Source: Eutreptiella sp. 'Long Island Sound 2002' (lineage: Eukaryota; Euglenozoa; Euglenophyceae; Eutreptiales; Eutreptiaceae). From it: a stretch of 64,000 nucleotides of DNA. The notes beneath the pieces are model-generated. The model saw nothing but the letters and a program-made list of their open reading frames with translations. It ran no database searches and had not been told where the DNA came from. The stretch is taken from NCBI GenBank assembly GCA_964036045.1, contig OZ038389.1, positions 34,972,444 to 35,036,443 of the forward strand. Direction: 5' to 3'. Made by a program: the position numbers and the translations under genes. Of this stretch, positions 23,073 through 34,541 are shown piece by piece (position 1 is the first letter of the stretch; every line of letters begins with the position of its first letter).

Positions 23073-24480
23073 TTGATGTGCTGCTGTTTCCGGTGTTCGG
23101 GAAGGGACCAAAAGATGACGTGTTGAGACCCACGCTTGAGCAATGGACATGCAACCGTGCTCTCGTTTGTGAAATCCAAATATCCGACCAAGCTTAAACT
23201 TGCCTGATTCTGAGAAAAATTTCCTAATACGGCTTTCACTGAGAGTACGAGCTGATAAATGACACTAAGAACATCTTGTTGAACGATTAATAATATTCTT
23301 TCGGGGCGGCAGGGGAGTCCATTTTGCCATTTTGCATTTCACAACCACTGCTCTTGCAGTGACTCTATTACCCCCTCCCTTGCGCAAGAGAGAGTGCCGC
23401 ACTGGCTATATACACACTAGGACAACGTGAGTGGGAAAACCTTGCTTTGATTTTTTGCAAGAGATTGGTGGGATGGACATTTTACTTGGGGGTAGTGCCC
23501 CAAAGTGGCGGCGGCGGGGGGGGGGGGTGCTCAAAGTACACGATGTATTGCTGGCTCGTGCACAATTTTGTTGGCAGATTTGCAGGGACGCAAGGGTTTT
23601 TTATGATGCATGCGGGTGGACACCCTTGTGCACATGCACTATCATTACATAGGTATGCATTCATGTTTGCCATAACATTCTAGTTGTCTTACACATAATC
23701 CTTCGGCCACATGTGTTTCGGGATTTGAAGGGAGAAATCAGAGGTCGAAAAAAAAGAAACACTTGAATGCCCAGCCCATTACAAATCAGTGTTTTCACTT
23801 ACTTTCCTATTCGACAGACCACGCCGCTCTGCCCACCATGCTTCAAGGCTTAAAGTTGTTTTGTTGTTGCACAAATGTAAGGCAAGAATGGTGGAGATCA
23901 ATGGTAGCTCGAAAATAAAACGGGATGGATCAGGGCAAGACCAATGGCCGGTTGAATAGTTGCTACACTAATGGTTTAAGGCTTCTACATCCCAAGGGGT
24001 GCGTTGAAACATGTTGCTTTCATTGCCTTGTGTGGTGCCTGCTTGTCTATTTGCATTTCATTTTCATTCCAACATTCCCCTTTTTGTTTTGTTGAATACG
24101 TTCTGACATGAGATGCCACTTTTCAGTGCAGAAAAAATGATGTGTTATATTTTTGTAGCAAGGGCAATAAGTAGGAGTCTAAAATGACTGTGCTGTAGTT
24201 TGTTATGTACATTGTTCATCAAGATGGGCATTTCCGTGCTTGTTTTTCTATACATTGGAAGTTGTGCATGACCCTTGGTGTTTGACACCCGTTGCATGTG
24301 GCGTTGTGGCTCAGGCAAGGGCTACGCTGCACAGCCGGTGGGTGTGCGCTTTGAGACCTGCTTGCGCCCTAAAATATTGGTTGGTTGGTCAACTCCTTCG
24401 GCCAATCAAAAAAAATTCTTTGGCGGCTTTGGCGCCTCTAAAAACGCAGCACCACCGGGGAGGATGGACTCACTGCCCCC
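23073..24480 (+). repeat. Module D, copy 1
   Basis: The first of at least seven copies of a non-satellite module that shares, in order, CATGCAACCGTGCTCTCG, AATAATATTCTTTCGGGGC, CATTTTGCATTTCACAACC, a GCGCAAGAGAGAGTGCCGC block, GACGCAAGGGTTTTTTATG, CTTCAAGGCTTAAAG and GTTGCATGTGGCG. Copies 1-3 also share an 88-codon open frame (23431 here), but the frame tolerates the same changes as the rest and is not evidence of coding. No transposase or RT is visible within it. Confidence 0.85.
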
Positions 24481-24534
24481 CCTCCCCCTTTTAAGTGGAA
24501 CTCTGCCCGTTTCTTGGAACATGCGCCTTTACAG

Positions 24535-24838
24535 GGTCGGTTGTCAGCGTGAGGATCTTGGAGGCAGTGCAGGAGATAAAGATCAGGCTCGAGCACATCG
24601 ACAAAATGGTCGAGCACATCGACAACAGACTGCAGCACGTGGAGAGCGCGTTGAATCTGAAGACCTGGGCAGCTGGGGTCCAAACTTCAATTCAAAACTC
24701 TAACCTTCCCTCTTCTACGCCTGAAGGGTATTGGAGCCCCAGAAGGGACTGTGTCTGGGACCGTGTGTTGGGCCGGCATTCCGCGGACCCTGTCTGGGAC
24801 CCTGTGTCGGGCTGGCGTTTCCCCGAAGACCGTCCCTA
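24535..24838 (+). other. Coiled-coil-encoding segment after a 3' splice-like site
   Basis: After GCGCCTTTACAG the sequence encodes a heptad-like helix: residues LEAVQEIKIRLEHIDKMVEH and then IDNRLQHVESALNLKTW, with Leu/Ile/Val at a/d positions. This is followed by a Trp/Asp/Pro-rich tail containing two copies of the phrase that codes for WDPVSG, and a stop at 24838. Related segments occur in the 881-bp tandem copies, at about 30855 (with an upstream deletion) and at about 34070. The acceptor-like border and the regular heptads suggest a captured exon, possibly of a transposon protein. Neither the protein nor any partner exon is identified. Confidence 0.35.
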
Positions 24839-27800
24839 GAGCCAGTGGCTGTACCCCATCCCCCCTCTAGCGACTGTGATTATGAGGCAACCCATTTAGC
24901 TATGTGCTGTCTGACGAGCAATCAAGGTGATGAAATTCAGGATTTCAAATCATAGATAAAATACCACAACTGAATGTCACATTAGGTGCTGCGAAAATCA
25001 ACGTGCTGCGGTGTGTATTGGGAAAAAGGAGATGAGTTGGTATTAGGCGCCGAGTGATATTGTGTTCCCGTTCTCGAGTATCAATGGCTTACTAAAGAGG
25101 CGCGTTCTAGGGTACCAGCTACTTACGAGGCTCAAATAGAAGCGATTACACAACCGCTGCCCTATTGGGGGGGGGGGGGGGGCGAAGTGAGGACGAAACA
25201 AAAAGTGGCTAGATAATGCATGCGGATTGAGGGCCCAAATGTGGGCATATTGGCTACGTAACCTTTGGCGTACTGTTCGGTCTGAGCCTATACAACAGTT
25301 TGTTGGTTTTTTGAGTATGTTCTTTGCTTTCCTGCCCTGGCTGCACCGAACGTTGTTTTGCAGTGTGTTGTTGCTTATGCGGCGCTTGCATATGTTTGTC
25401 TTGCGAATGTTCGTCACCTGTGAAGATTTTCGACTCAAGACGGCACCGGATGTCAAGATCAAGATCAGGCACGAGCACATGAACAAAAGTGTCGAGCACA
25501 TCGACAACAGACTGCAGCACGTGGAGAGGGCGTTGAATCTGAAGACCTGGGCAGCTGGGGTCCAAACTCCAATTCCAAACTCTAACCTCTCCTCTTCTAC
25601 GCCTGAAGGGTATTGGAGCCCCAGAAGGGACTGTGTCTGGGACCCTGTGTCGGGCCAGCATTCCGCGGACCCTGTCTGGGACCCTGTGTCGGGCTGGCGT
25701 TTCCCCGAGGACCGTGCCTGGAGCCAGTGGCAGTACCCCATCTCCCCTCCAGCGACTGTGATTATGAGGCAACCCATTTAGCTATGTGCCGTGTGACGAG
25801 CAATCAAGGTGATGAAATTCAGGATTTCAAATCATAGATAAAATACCACAGCTGGATGTCGCATTAGGTGCAGCGAAAATCAACGTGCTGCGGTGTGTAT
25901 TGGGAAAAAGGAGATGAGTTAGTATTAGGCGCCGAGTGATATTGTGTTCCCGTTCTCGAGTATCAATGGCTTACTAAAGAGGCGCGTTCTAGGGTACCAG
26001 CTACTTACGAGGCTCAAATAGAAGCGATTACACAACCGCTGCCCTATTTGGGGGGGGGGGGGGAAGTGAGGACGAAACCAAAAGTGGCTGCATAATGCAT
26101 GCGGATTGAGGGCCCAAATGCGGGCATATTGGCTACGTAACCTTTGGCGTACTGTTCGGTCTGAGCCTGTACAACAGTTTGTTGGTTTTTTGAGTATTGT
26201 CTTTACTGACCTGCCCTGGCTGCACCGAACGTTGTTTTGCAGTGTGTTGTTGCTTATGCGGCGCTTGCATATGTTTGTCTTGCGAATGTTCGTCACCTGT
26301 GAAGATTTTCGACTCAAGACGGCACCGGATGTCAAGATCAAGATCAGGCTCGAGCTGATCGACAAAAGGGTCCAGCACATCGACAACATGCTGCAGCACA
26401 TGGAGAGCGCGCTGAATCTGAAGACCTCGGCAGCTTGGGTCCAAACACCAATTTCCAAACTCTAACCCCTCCTCTTCTACGCCTGAAGGGTATTGGAGCC
26501 CCAGAAGGGACTGTGTCTGGGACCCTGTGTCGGGCTGGCATTCCGCGGACCCTGTCTGGGACCCTGTGTCGGGCTGGCGTTTCCCCGAGGACCGTGCCTA
26601 GAGCCAGTGGCTGTACCCCATCCCCCCTCTAGCGACTGTGATTATGAGGCAACCCATTTAGCTATGTGCCGTCTGACGAGCAATCAGGGTGATGAAATTC
26701 AGGATTTCAAATCATAGATAAAATACCACAGCTGAATGTCGCATTAGGTGCAGCGAAAATCAACGTGCTGCGGTGTGTATTGGGAAAAAGGAGATGAGTT
26801 GGTATTAGGCGCCGAGTGATATTGTGTTCCCGTTCTCGAGTATCAATGGCTTACGAAAGAGGCGCGTTCTAGGGTACCAGCTACTTACGAGGCTCAAATA
26901 GAAGCGATTACACAACCGCTGCCCTATTGGGGGGGCGGGGGGGGCGAAGTGAGGACGAAACCAAAAAGGGCTACATAATGCATGCGGATTGAGGGCCCAA
27001 ATGCGGGCATATTGGCTACGTAACCTTTGGCGTAATGTTCGGTCTGAGCCTGTACAACAGTTTGTTGGTTTTTTGAGTATTGTCTTTACTGACCTGCCCT
27101 GGCTGCACCGAACGTTGTTTTGCAGTGTGTTGTTGCTTATGCGGCGCTTGCATATGTTTGTCTTGCGAATGTTCGTCACCTGTGAAGATTTTCGACTCAA
27201 GACGGCACCGGATGTCAAGATCAGGATCAGGCTCTAGCTGATCGACAAAAGGGTCCAGCACATCGACAACAAGCTGCAGCACATGGAGAGCGCGCTGAAT
27301 CTGAAGACCTCGGCAGCTTGGTTCCAAACACCAATTTCCAAACTCTAACCCCTCCTCTTCTACGCCTGAAGGGTATTGGAGCCCCAGAAGGGACTGTGTC
27401 TGGGACCCTGTGTCGGGCTGGCATTCCGCGGACCCTGTCTGGGACCCTGTGTCGGGCTGGCGTTTCCCCGAAGACCGTGCCTAGAGCCAGTGGCTGTACC
27501 CCATCCCCCCTCTAGCGACTGTGATTATGAGGCAACCCATTTAGCTATGTGCCGTCTGACGAGCAATCAAGGTGATGAAATTCAGGATTTCAAATCATAG
27601 ATAAAATACCACAACTGAATGTCACATTAGGTGCTGCGAAAATCAACGTGCTGCGGTGTGTATTGGGAAAAAGGAGATGAGTTGGTATTAGGCGCCGAGT
27701 GATATTGTGTTCCCGTTCTCAAGTATCAATGGCTTACGAAAGAGGCGCGTTCTAGGGTACCAGCTACTTACGAGGCTCAAATAGAAGCGATTACACAACC

Positions 27801-28100
27801 GCTGCCCTATTGGGGGGCGGGGGGGGCGAAGTGAGGATGAAACCAAAAAGGGCTACATAATGCATGCGGATTGAGGGCCCAAATGCGGGCATATTGGCTA
27901 CGTAACCTTTGGCGTAATGTTCGGTCTAAGCCTGTACAACATTTTGTTGGGTTTTTGAGTATGTTCTTTGCTTTCCTGCCCTAGCTGCACCGAACGTCGT
28001 TTTGTAGTGTGTCGTTGCTGATACGGCGCTTGCATATGTTTGTCTTGCGAATGTTCGTCACCTGTGAAGATTTTCGACTCAAGACGGCACCGGAAGTCAT
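24581..28100 (+). repeat. Four-copy tandem amplification of an 881-bp unit
   Basis: GATCAGG at the coiled-coil segment recurs at 24581, 25463, 26342 and 27225. GGCGCCGAGTGATATTG recurs at 25047, 25928, 26808 and 27691. Spacing is 879-883 bp. Each unit holds the coiled-coil segment, its Trp/Pro tail, the E module and a G-run. Copies are very similar and differ mainly by single bases and G-run length, so the amplification is recent. At each internal junction the E sequence GCACCGGATGTCAAG runs directly into AAGATCAGG. Confidence 0.92.
25227..25781 (+). CDS. Chimeric 184-aa open frame made by the tandem junction
   Basis: In tandem copy 2 an uninterrupted frame joins the E-module sequence (hydrophobic, with LHRTLFCSVLLLMRRLHMFV around residue 50) to the coiled-coil segment and its Trp/Pro tail. 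Copy 3 has the same fusion but shifts frame and stops after 119 codons; copy 4 stops before the coil. The first codon is ATG. The frame exists because the duplication fused two sequences, so it is a new open frame rather than an inherited gene. I see no promoter and no sign of selection. Confidence 0.2.
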   Translation: MRAQMWAYWLRNLWRTVRSEPIQQFVGFLSMFFAFLPWLHRTLFCSVLLLMRRLHMFVLRMFVTCEDFRLKTAPDVKIKIRHEHMNKSVEHIDNRLQHVERALNLKTWAAGVQTPIPNSNLSSSTPEGYWSPRRDCVWDPVSGQHSADPVWDPVSGWRFPEDRAWSQWQYPISPPATVIMRQPI

Positions 28101-28450
28101 TTTTGATGTCCTAAAGGATTTTACTTCAGACTCCTGGGATGCGTTGTTGCACCTATCCACATCACCCGTACCTCAGACGGGGAAGGTGGATCCCGAGTTG
28201 GTCGGCCGTGGACAAGTCTTCATGCTTGCCCGGTTCCCAAAGTGGAGACACCAAAGTGGCTACACAATCCGTTCCATCTTGTGGGCCCACAAGTGGGCAA
28301 CTAGGCGAAATAACCCCTATCGTCTTTGGTGTCCCAGAAGTGTGGTTCGAATCGAAAGAGATGAGCCGTATTGTCTTGGGGGCTCACTTGGGGGGGAAAT
28401 GGGCAACATAACCCCGGTTGTCTTGGGGTTCACCAAAGTGTGGAGAACGT
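27691..28450 (+). repeat. E/F module, copy 1
   Basis: This copy runs from GGCGCCGAGTGATATTG through CGACTCAAGACGGCACCGGA and on into the F part (GTCATTTTTGATGTCCTAAA ... GTGGATCCCGAGTTGGTCGG), ending in satellite A-halves. A 147-codon plus frame (28009-28452) crosses it. Related frames occur at 31621-32112, 34927-35877 and 37653-38213. Most base differences between copies change the amino acid, and the frames end inside satellite repeats, so I do not call this a gene. Confidence 0.8.
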
Positions 28451-29450
28451 GAGAAGTGATAGCATAACCTTGCCCTCTTGGGGAGCGGGGGGGGGGGGGT
28501 GAGTGTCTACCAGTGCTATATCCTTTGCCAATCCACAAGTGAATAAAATGTCTGCCGCGACGGGTATCGCCTAAGTGGAGACATAATTGGATAATCAAAA
28601 GTGGCCACGTGGCCCTTGCCGTGCTGGGGACCGACATGTGAGTAACCTAGCTAAATACCAAATACCATCTTGGGGCCCCTAAACGAGGAACGAAACCTAG
28701 GCTTCCTGCTTCAGGGCCCACAAGTGGGAAAGTACACTACATAACATATGCTCTTGGGGGTTCCCCTATTGGACACCCAATCCAATGTGGGCCCTTAACC
28801 CCTTCCACCTGGGGCGTCCTCGAAGCGGTGACGGGATCAAAATTGAATACATAAGACCTGACGTCATAGGTGTTGCCGAAGGGTACATGCAATCATGCAA
28901 AAGTGGCTACGTAACTTTGCCGTGTTTGGGAGCCACATGTGGGCGAACTATCCACAGACACCCGTCCACCTCGGGGGTCCCGAAGGTGGAGAGGGAAACA
29001 AAAGGGGGTAAATGACGCTTGCGTCTTGATCGCCAACATGAAGGCAATTTGGCTACATAACCACTGCTTCCTTGCGGGTCAACAAGGTGGCGACGAAACA
29101 AAAAGGGCCCATGGACCCCTTGCTATGACGGGGGCCCGCATGTGGGCAAATGGGCTATATAACCCCTACCATCTTGGGGGTACCGGAAGTGGAGACGGAA
29201 GCAAAGCTGGCTACATAACACGTGCCCTCTAATGGGCTACATAACTCCTTCCGTCTTGGGGATCGCCAAAGGGGACATGAAATTAAAACTAGTTCCATAA
29301 CTCTTCACATCTGGGGGGCGCACATGTGGGCCAATAGGCACAACAAGCCCTTCCGCCTGGGGCATGCATGAGGTGGGGACTCAACCAAAATTGCTACATA
29401 ACTAGTACGGACTTGGGGTCCAACATGTGGGCAAACTAGCTATATAACTG
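28451..29450 (+). repeat. Satellite array, block 2
   Basis: The same dimeric satellite as block 1. It is clearly homologous in order to 22.08-23.07 kb: both hold the AGCGGGGGGGG tract, GAATAAAATGTCTGCCGCGA and CTTAACCCCTTCCA, among shared diverged units. Block and flanks were therefore duplicated together with module D. Confidence 0.85.
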
Positions 29451-31250
29451 CTGATGTTCTGGTGGTTCCGGAGGTCGAGGAAGGACCAAAAGATGACGTG
29501 TTGGAGACCCACACTTGAGCAATGGACATGCAACTGTGCTCTCGTTTGTGAAATCCAAATATCCGACCAATCTTAAACTTGCCTGATTCTGAGAAATTTG
29601 CTCATACGGCTTTCACTGAGAGTACGAGTTGATAAATGACACTAGGAACATTTTGTTGAACAATTAATAATATTCTTTCGGGGCCGTAGGGGAGTCCATT
29701 TTGCCATTTTGCATTTCACAACCACTGCTCTTGCATTGACTCTATAACCCCCTGCTGCGCAAGAGAGAGTGCCGCACTGGCTATATACACACTAGGACAA
29801 TGTGAGTGGGAAAACCTTGCTTTGATTTTTTGCAAGAGATTGGTGGGATGGACATTTTACTTGGGGGTAGTGCCCCAAAGTGGCGGGGGGGGGGGGGGGG
29901 GTGCTCAAAGTACACGATGTATTGCTGGCTCGTGCACAATTTTGTTGGCATATTTGCAAGGACGCAAGGGTTTTTTATGATGTATGCGGGTGGACACCCT
30001 TGTGCACATGCACTATCATTACATAGGTATGCATTCATGTTTGCCATAACATTCGAGTTGTCTTACACATAATCGTTCGGCCACATGTGTTTCGGGATTC
30101 GAAGGGAGAAATCAGAGGTCGGAAAAAAAAAGGAACACTTGAATGCCTAGTCCATTACAAATCAGTGTTTTCACTTACTTTCCTAGTGGACAGACCACGC
30201 CGCTCTGCCCACCATGCTTCAAGGCTTAAAGCCGTGTTGTTGTCGCACAAATGTAAGGCAAGAATGGTGGAGATCAAGAGGAGCTCAGAAATAAAACGGG
30301 ATGGATAAGGGCAAGATCAATGGCCGGTTGAATAGTTGCTACACGAATGGTTTAAGGCTTCTACATCCCAAGGGTGCGTTGAAACATGTTGTTTTCATTG
30401 CCTTCCGGGGTGCCTGCTTGTCTATTTGCATTTCATTTTCATTCCAACATTCCCCTTTTTGTTTTGTTGAATAAGTTCTGACATGAAATGCCACTTTTCG
30501 GTGCAGAAAAAATGATGTGTTATATTTTTGTAGCAAGGGCAATAAGTAGGAGTCTAAAATGACTGTGTTGTAGTCTGTTATGTATGTTGTTCATCAAGAT
30601 GGGCATTTCCGTGCTTGATTTTCTATACAGTGGAAGTTATGCATGACCCTTGGTGTTTGACACCCGTTGCATGTGGCGTTGTGGCTGAGGCAAGGGCTAC
30701 GTTGCACAGCCGGAGGGTGTGCGCTTTGAGACCTGCTTGCGCCCTAAAAGATTGGTTGGTGGGTCTGCACCTTGGGCCAACCAAAAAAAATTCTTTGGCG
30801 CCTTTGGCGCCTCTAAAAACACAGCACCACCAGGGAGGATGGACCCACTCCCCCCGCAGGCTCGAGAACATCGACAAAAGGGTGGAGCACATCGACAAAA
30901 GGCTGCAGCACATGGAGAGCGCGCTGAATCTGAAGACCGGGGCAGCTGGGGTCCAAACACCAATTCCAAACTCTAACCCCTCCTCTTCTACACCTGAAGA
31001 GTACAGGAGCCCTAGAAGGGACTGTGTCTGGGACCCTGTGTCGGGCTGAGATTGCGCGGACCCCGTCTAGGACCCTGTGTCGGGCTGGAATTTTCCGGAG
31101 GACCCTGCCTGGAGCCAGTGGCTGTACCCCATCTCCGCTCCAGCGACTGTGATTATGAGGCAACCCATTTAGCTATGTGCTTATGTGCTGTCTGACGAGC
31201 AATCAAGGTGATGAGATTCAGGATTTCAAATCACAGATAAAATACCACAG
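29451..31250 (+). repeat. Module D, copy 2, with shortened coiled-coil segment
   Basis: Closely matches copy 1 from CTGATGTTCTGGTGG to GACTGTGATTATGAGGC. Relative to copies 1 and 3 about 115 bp is missing between the C-run near 30850 and GCTCGAGAACATCGAC, so the coiled-coil segment directly follows CCCCCCGCAG. The Trp/Pro tail is retained to about 31160. Confidence 0.85.
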
Positions 31251-31326
31251 CTGAATGTCGCATTAGGTGCAGCGATAACCAACGTGCCGCAGTGTTTATT
31301 GGGGAAAAGAAGATGAGTTGGTATTA

Positions 31327-32100
31327 GGCGCCGAGTGATATTGTGTTCCCGTTCTCGAGTATCAATGGCTGACTAAAGAGGCGCGTTCTAGGGTACCGGC
31401 TACTTACGAGGCTCAAATGGAAAGGAGTACACAACCGCTGTCCGCGGGCGGGCGGGGCGAAGGGAGGACGAAACCATGTGCTTGTGACCCGGTGCTGAGA
31501 TCGGCGCGGGGGTCCTTGCATGTGCTTGCCCCGTCGGATCATGGTCTGCGAACATTGCGTCGGTCTGACGCGTTGTATGTTAGGTCTGAGCCTGTATAAA
31601 AGTTTGTTGGTTTTTTAAAGATGTTCTTTTCTTTCCTGCCCCGGCTGCACCGGGGGTTGTTCTCTAGTGTGTTGTTGCTTATGCGGCGCGTGCGTATGTT
31701 TGTCTTGCGAATGTTCGTCACGTGTGAAGATTTTCGACTCAAGATGGCACCGGATGTCATTTTCGATGTCGTAAAGGATTTTACTTCAGACTTCTGGGAT
31801 GTGTTGTTGCACCTATCCACAACACCCGTACCTCAGACGGGGAAGGTGGATCCCGAGTTGGTCGGCCGTGGACAAGTCTTCATGCTTGCCCGGTTCCCAA
31901 AGTGGAGACACAAAAGTGGCTACACAACCCCCTCCAACCTGGGGGCCCACAAGTGGGCAACTAGGCGAAAAAACCCGTATCGTCTTTGGTGTCCCCCAAG
32001 TTTGGTCCAAATCGAAAGAGATAAGCCGTATTGTCTTGGGGGCTCACTTGGGGGGGAAATGGGCAAGATAACCCCGGTTGTCTTGGGGTTCACCAAAGTG
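31327..32100 (+). repeat. E/F module, copy 2
   Basis: Starts with GGCGCCGAGTGATATTG. It has the phrase GACCCGGTGCTGAGATCGGC that is shared with the 34.8-kb copy but not with the tandem copies. It contains the uninterrupted site CACCTATCCACAACACCC at 31811, the empty counterpart of the insertion at 35197. Confidence 0.8.
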
Positions 32101-32602
32101 TGGAGAACGTGAGAAGTGATAGCATAACCTTGCCCTCTTGGGGAGCGGGGGGGGAGTGAGTGGCTACCAGTGCTATATCCTTTGCCAATCTACAAGTGAA
32201 TAAAATGTCTGCCGCGACGGGTATCGCCTAAGTGGAGACATAATTGGATAATCAAAAGTGGCCACGTGGCCCTTGCCGTGTTGGGGACCGACATGTGAGT
32301 AACCTAGCTGAATCCCGACTACCATCTTGGGGGTACCGGAAGTGGAGACGGAAGCAAAGCTGTCTACATAACACGTGCCCTCTAATGGGGTATATAACTC
32401 CTTCAGTCTTGGGGATCGCCAATGGGGACATGAAATTAAAACTAGTTCCATAACTCGTGCCATCTTGGGAGCGCACATGTGGGCCAATGGGCACCACAAG
32501 CCCTTCCGCCTGGGGCATCCATGAGGTGGGGACTAAACCAAAAATGGCTGCATAACTAGTACGGACTTGGGGTCCGACATGTGGGCAAAATGGCTATATA
32601 GC
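32101..32602 (+). repeat. Satellite array, block 3 (short)
   Basis: A shortened version of block 2: after TAACCTAGCTGAATCCCGAC it joins directly to ACCATCTTGGGGGTACCGG, skipping about 0.5 kb present in the other blocks. The join lies within satellite units, which suggests unequal exchange or deletion between repeats. Confidence 0.8.
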
Positions 32603-34470
32603 TGCTGATGATCTGCTGTTTCCGGTGTTCGAGAAGGGACCAAAAGATGACGTGTTGAGACCCACGCTTGAGCAATCGACATGCAACCGTGCTCTCGTTT
32701 GTGAAATCCAAATATCCGACCAAGCTTAAACTTGCCTGAGTCTGAGAAATTTGCTGATACGGTTTTCACTGAGAGTAAAAATTGATAAATGACACTAGGA
32801 ACATTTTTTTTTGAACCATTAATAATATTCTTTCGCGGCCGTAGGGGAGTCCATTTTGCCATTTTGCATTTCACAGCCACTGCTCTTGCATTGACTCTAT
32901 TACCCCCTCCCCTGCGCAAGAGAGAATGCCGCACTGGCTATATACACACTGGGACAATGTGAGTGGGAAAGCCTTGCTTTGATTTTTTGCAACAGATTTT
33001 TGGGATGGACATTTTACCTGGGGGTAGTGCCCCAAAGTGGCGGCGGCCGGGGGGGGGGGGGGCGTGCTCGATGTATTGCTGGCTCGTGCACAATTTTGTT
33101 GGTATTTTTGTACGGACGCAAGGGTTTTTTATGATGCATGCGGGTGGACACCCTTGTGCACATGCACTATCATTACATAGGTATGCATTCATGTTTGCCA
33201 TAACATTCGAGTTGTCTTACAAATAATCGTTCGGCCAAATGTGTTTCGGGATTCGAAGGGAGAAATCAGAGGTGGAAAAAAAAAGAAACATTTGAATGCC
33301 TAGTCCATTACAAATCAGTGTTTTCACTTACTTTCCTATTGGACAGACCACGCCGCTCTGCCCACCATGCTTCAAGGCTTAAAGTCATGTTGTTGTCGCA
33401 CAAATGTAAGGCAAGAATGGTGGAGATCAAGAGGAGCTCGGAAATAAAACGGGATGGATGAGGGCAAGATCAATGGCCGGTTGAATAGTTGGTACACGAA
33501 TGGTTTAAGGCTTCTACATCCCAGTGGTGCGTTGAAACATCTTGCTTTCACTGCTTTGTGTGGTGCCTGCTTGTCTATTTGCATTTCATTTTCATTCCAA
33601 CATTCCCCTTTTTGTTTTGTTGAATAAGTTTTGACATGAAATGCCACTTTTCGGTGCAGAAAAAATGATGTGTTATATTTTTGTAGCAAGGGCAATAAGT
33701 AGGAGTCTAAAATGACTGTGCTGTAGTCTGTTATGTATGTTGTTCATCAAGATGGGCATTTCCGTGCTTGATTTTCTATACATTGGAAGTTGTGCATGAC
33801 CCTTGGTGTTTGTCACCCGTTGCATGTGGCATTGTGGCTGAGGCAAGGGCTACGCTGCACAGCCGGAGGGTGTGCGCTTTGAGACTTGCTTGCGCCGTAA
33901 GAGATCGGTTGGTTGGTCTGCGCCTTGGGCCAATCAAAAAAAAATTCTTTGGCGCCTTTGGCGCGTCTAAAAACGCAGCACCACCAGGGAGGATGGACCC
34001 ACTCCCCCCCCTCCCCTTTTTAAGTGAAACTCTCCCCCTTTCTTGGAACATGCGCCTTTACAGGGTCCGATGTCAGCGTGAAGAGCCTGGAGGCAGTGCA
34101 GGAGATACAGGTCAGGCTCGAGCACATCGACAAAAGGGTCGAGCACATGGACAACAACCTGCAGCACGTGGAGAGCGCGCTGCGTGCCGCCTATTCCAAA
34201 CCGTAACCTGTCCTCCTCTACGCCCCAAGGGTAGTGGAGCCCTGAAAGGGACTATGTCCGGGACCCTGTGTCGGGCCGGCATTCCGCGGACCCTGTCTGG
34301 GACCCTGTGTCGAGCTGTTTCCCCGAGGACCGTGGAGGCAGTGGCGGTACCCCATCTCCCCTCCCGCGACTGTGATTATGAGGCAACCCATTTAGCTATG
34401 TGCTGTTTGTCAAGCAATCAAGGTGATGGAATTCGGGATTTCAAATCACAGATAAAATACCATAGCTGAA
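32603..34470 (+). repeat. Module D, copy 3
   Basis: Full-length copy including the coiled-coil segment (about 34070-34206, here ending early in a stop after SALRAAYSKP) and the Trp/Pro tail region. Very similar to copies 1 and 2. Confidence 0.85.
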
Positions 34471-34541
34471 TGTCGCATTAGGTGCCGTGGAATTCAATGT
34501 GCCGCACTGTCTATTGGAGTAAAGATGATGAGTTGGTATTA

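Noticed and set aside
23431-33226. 88-codon plus frame shared by D copies 1-3 as a conserved small protein
   Set aside because: The copies are recent duplicates, so retention is expected; an antisense frame is equally retained and the G-run changes the frame in copies.
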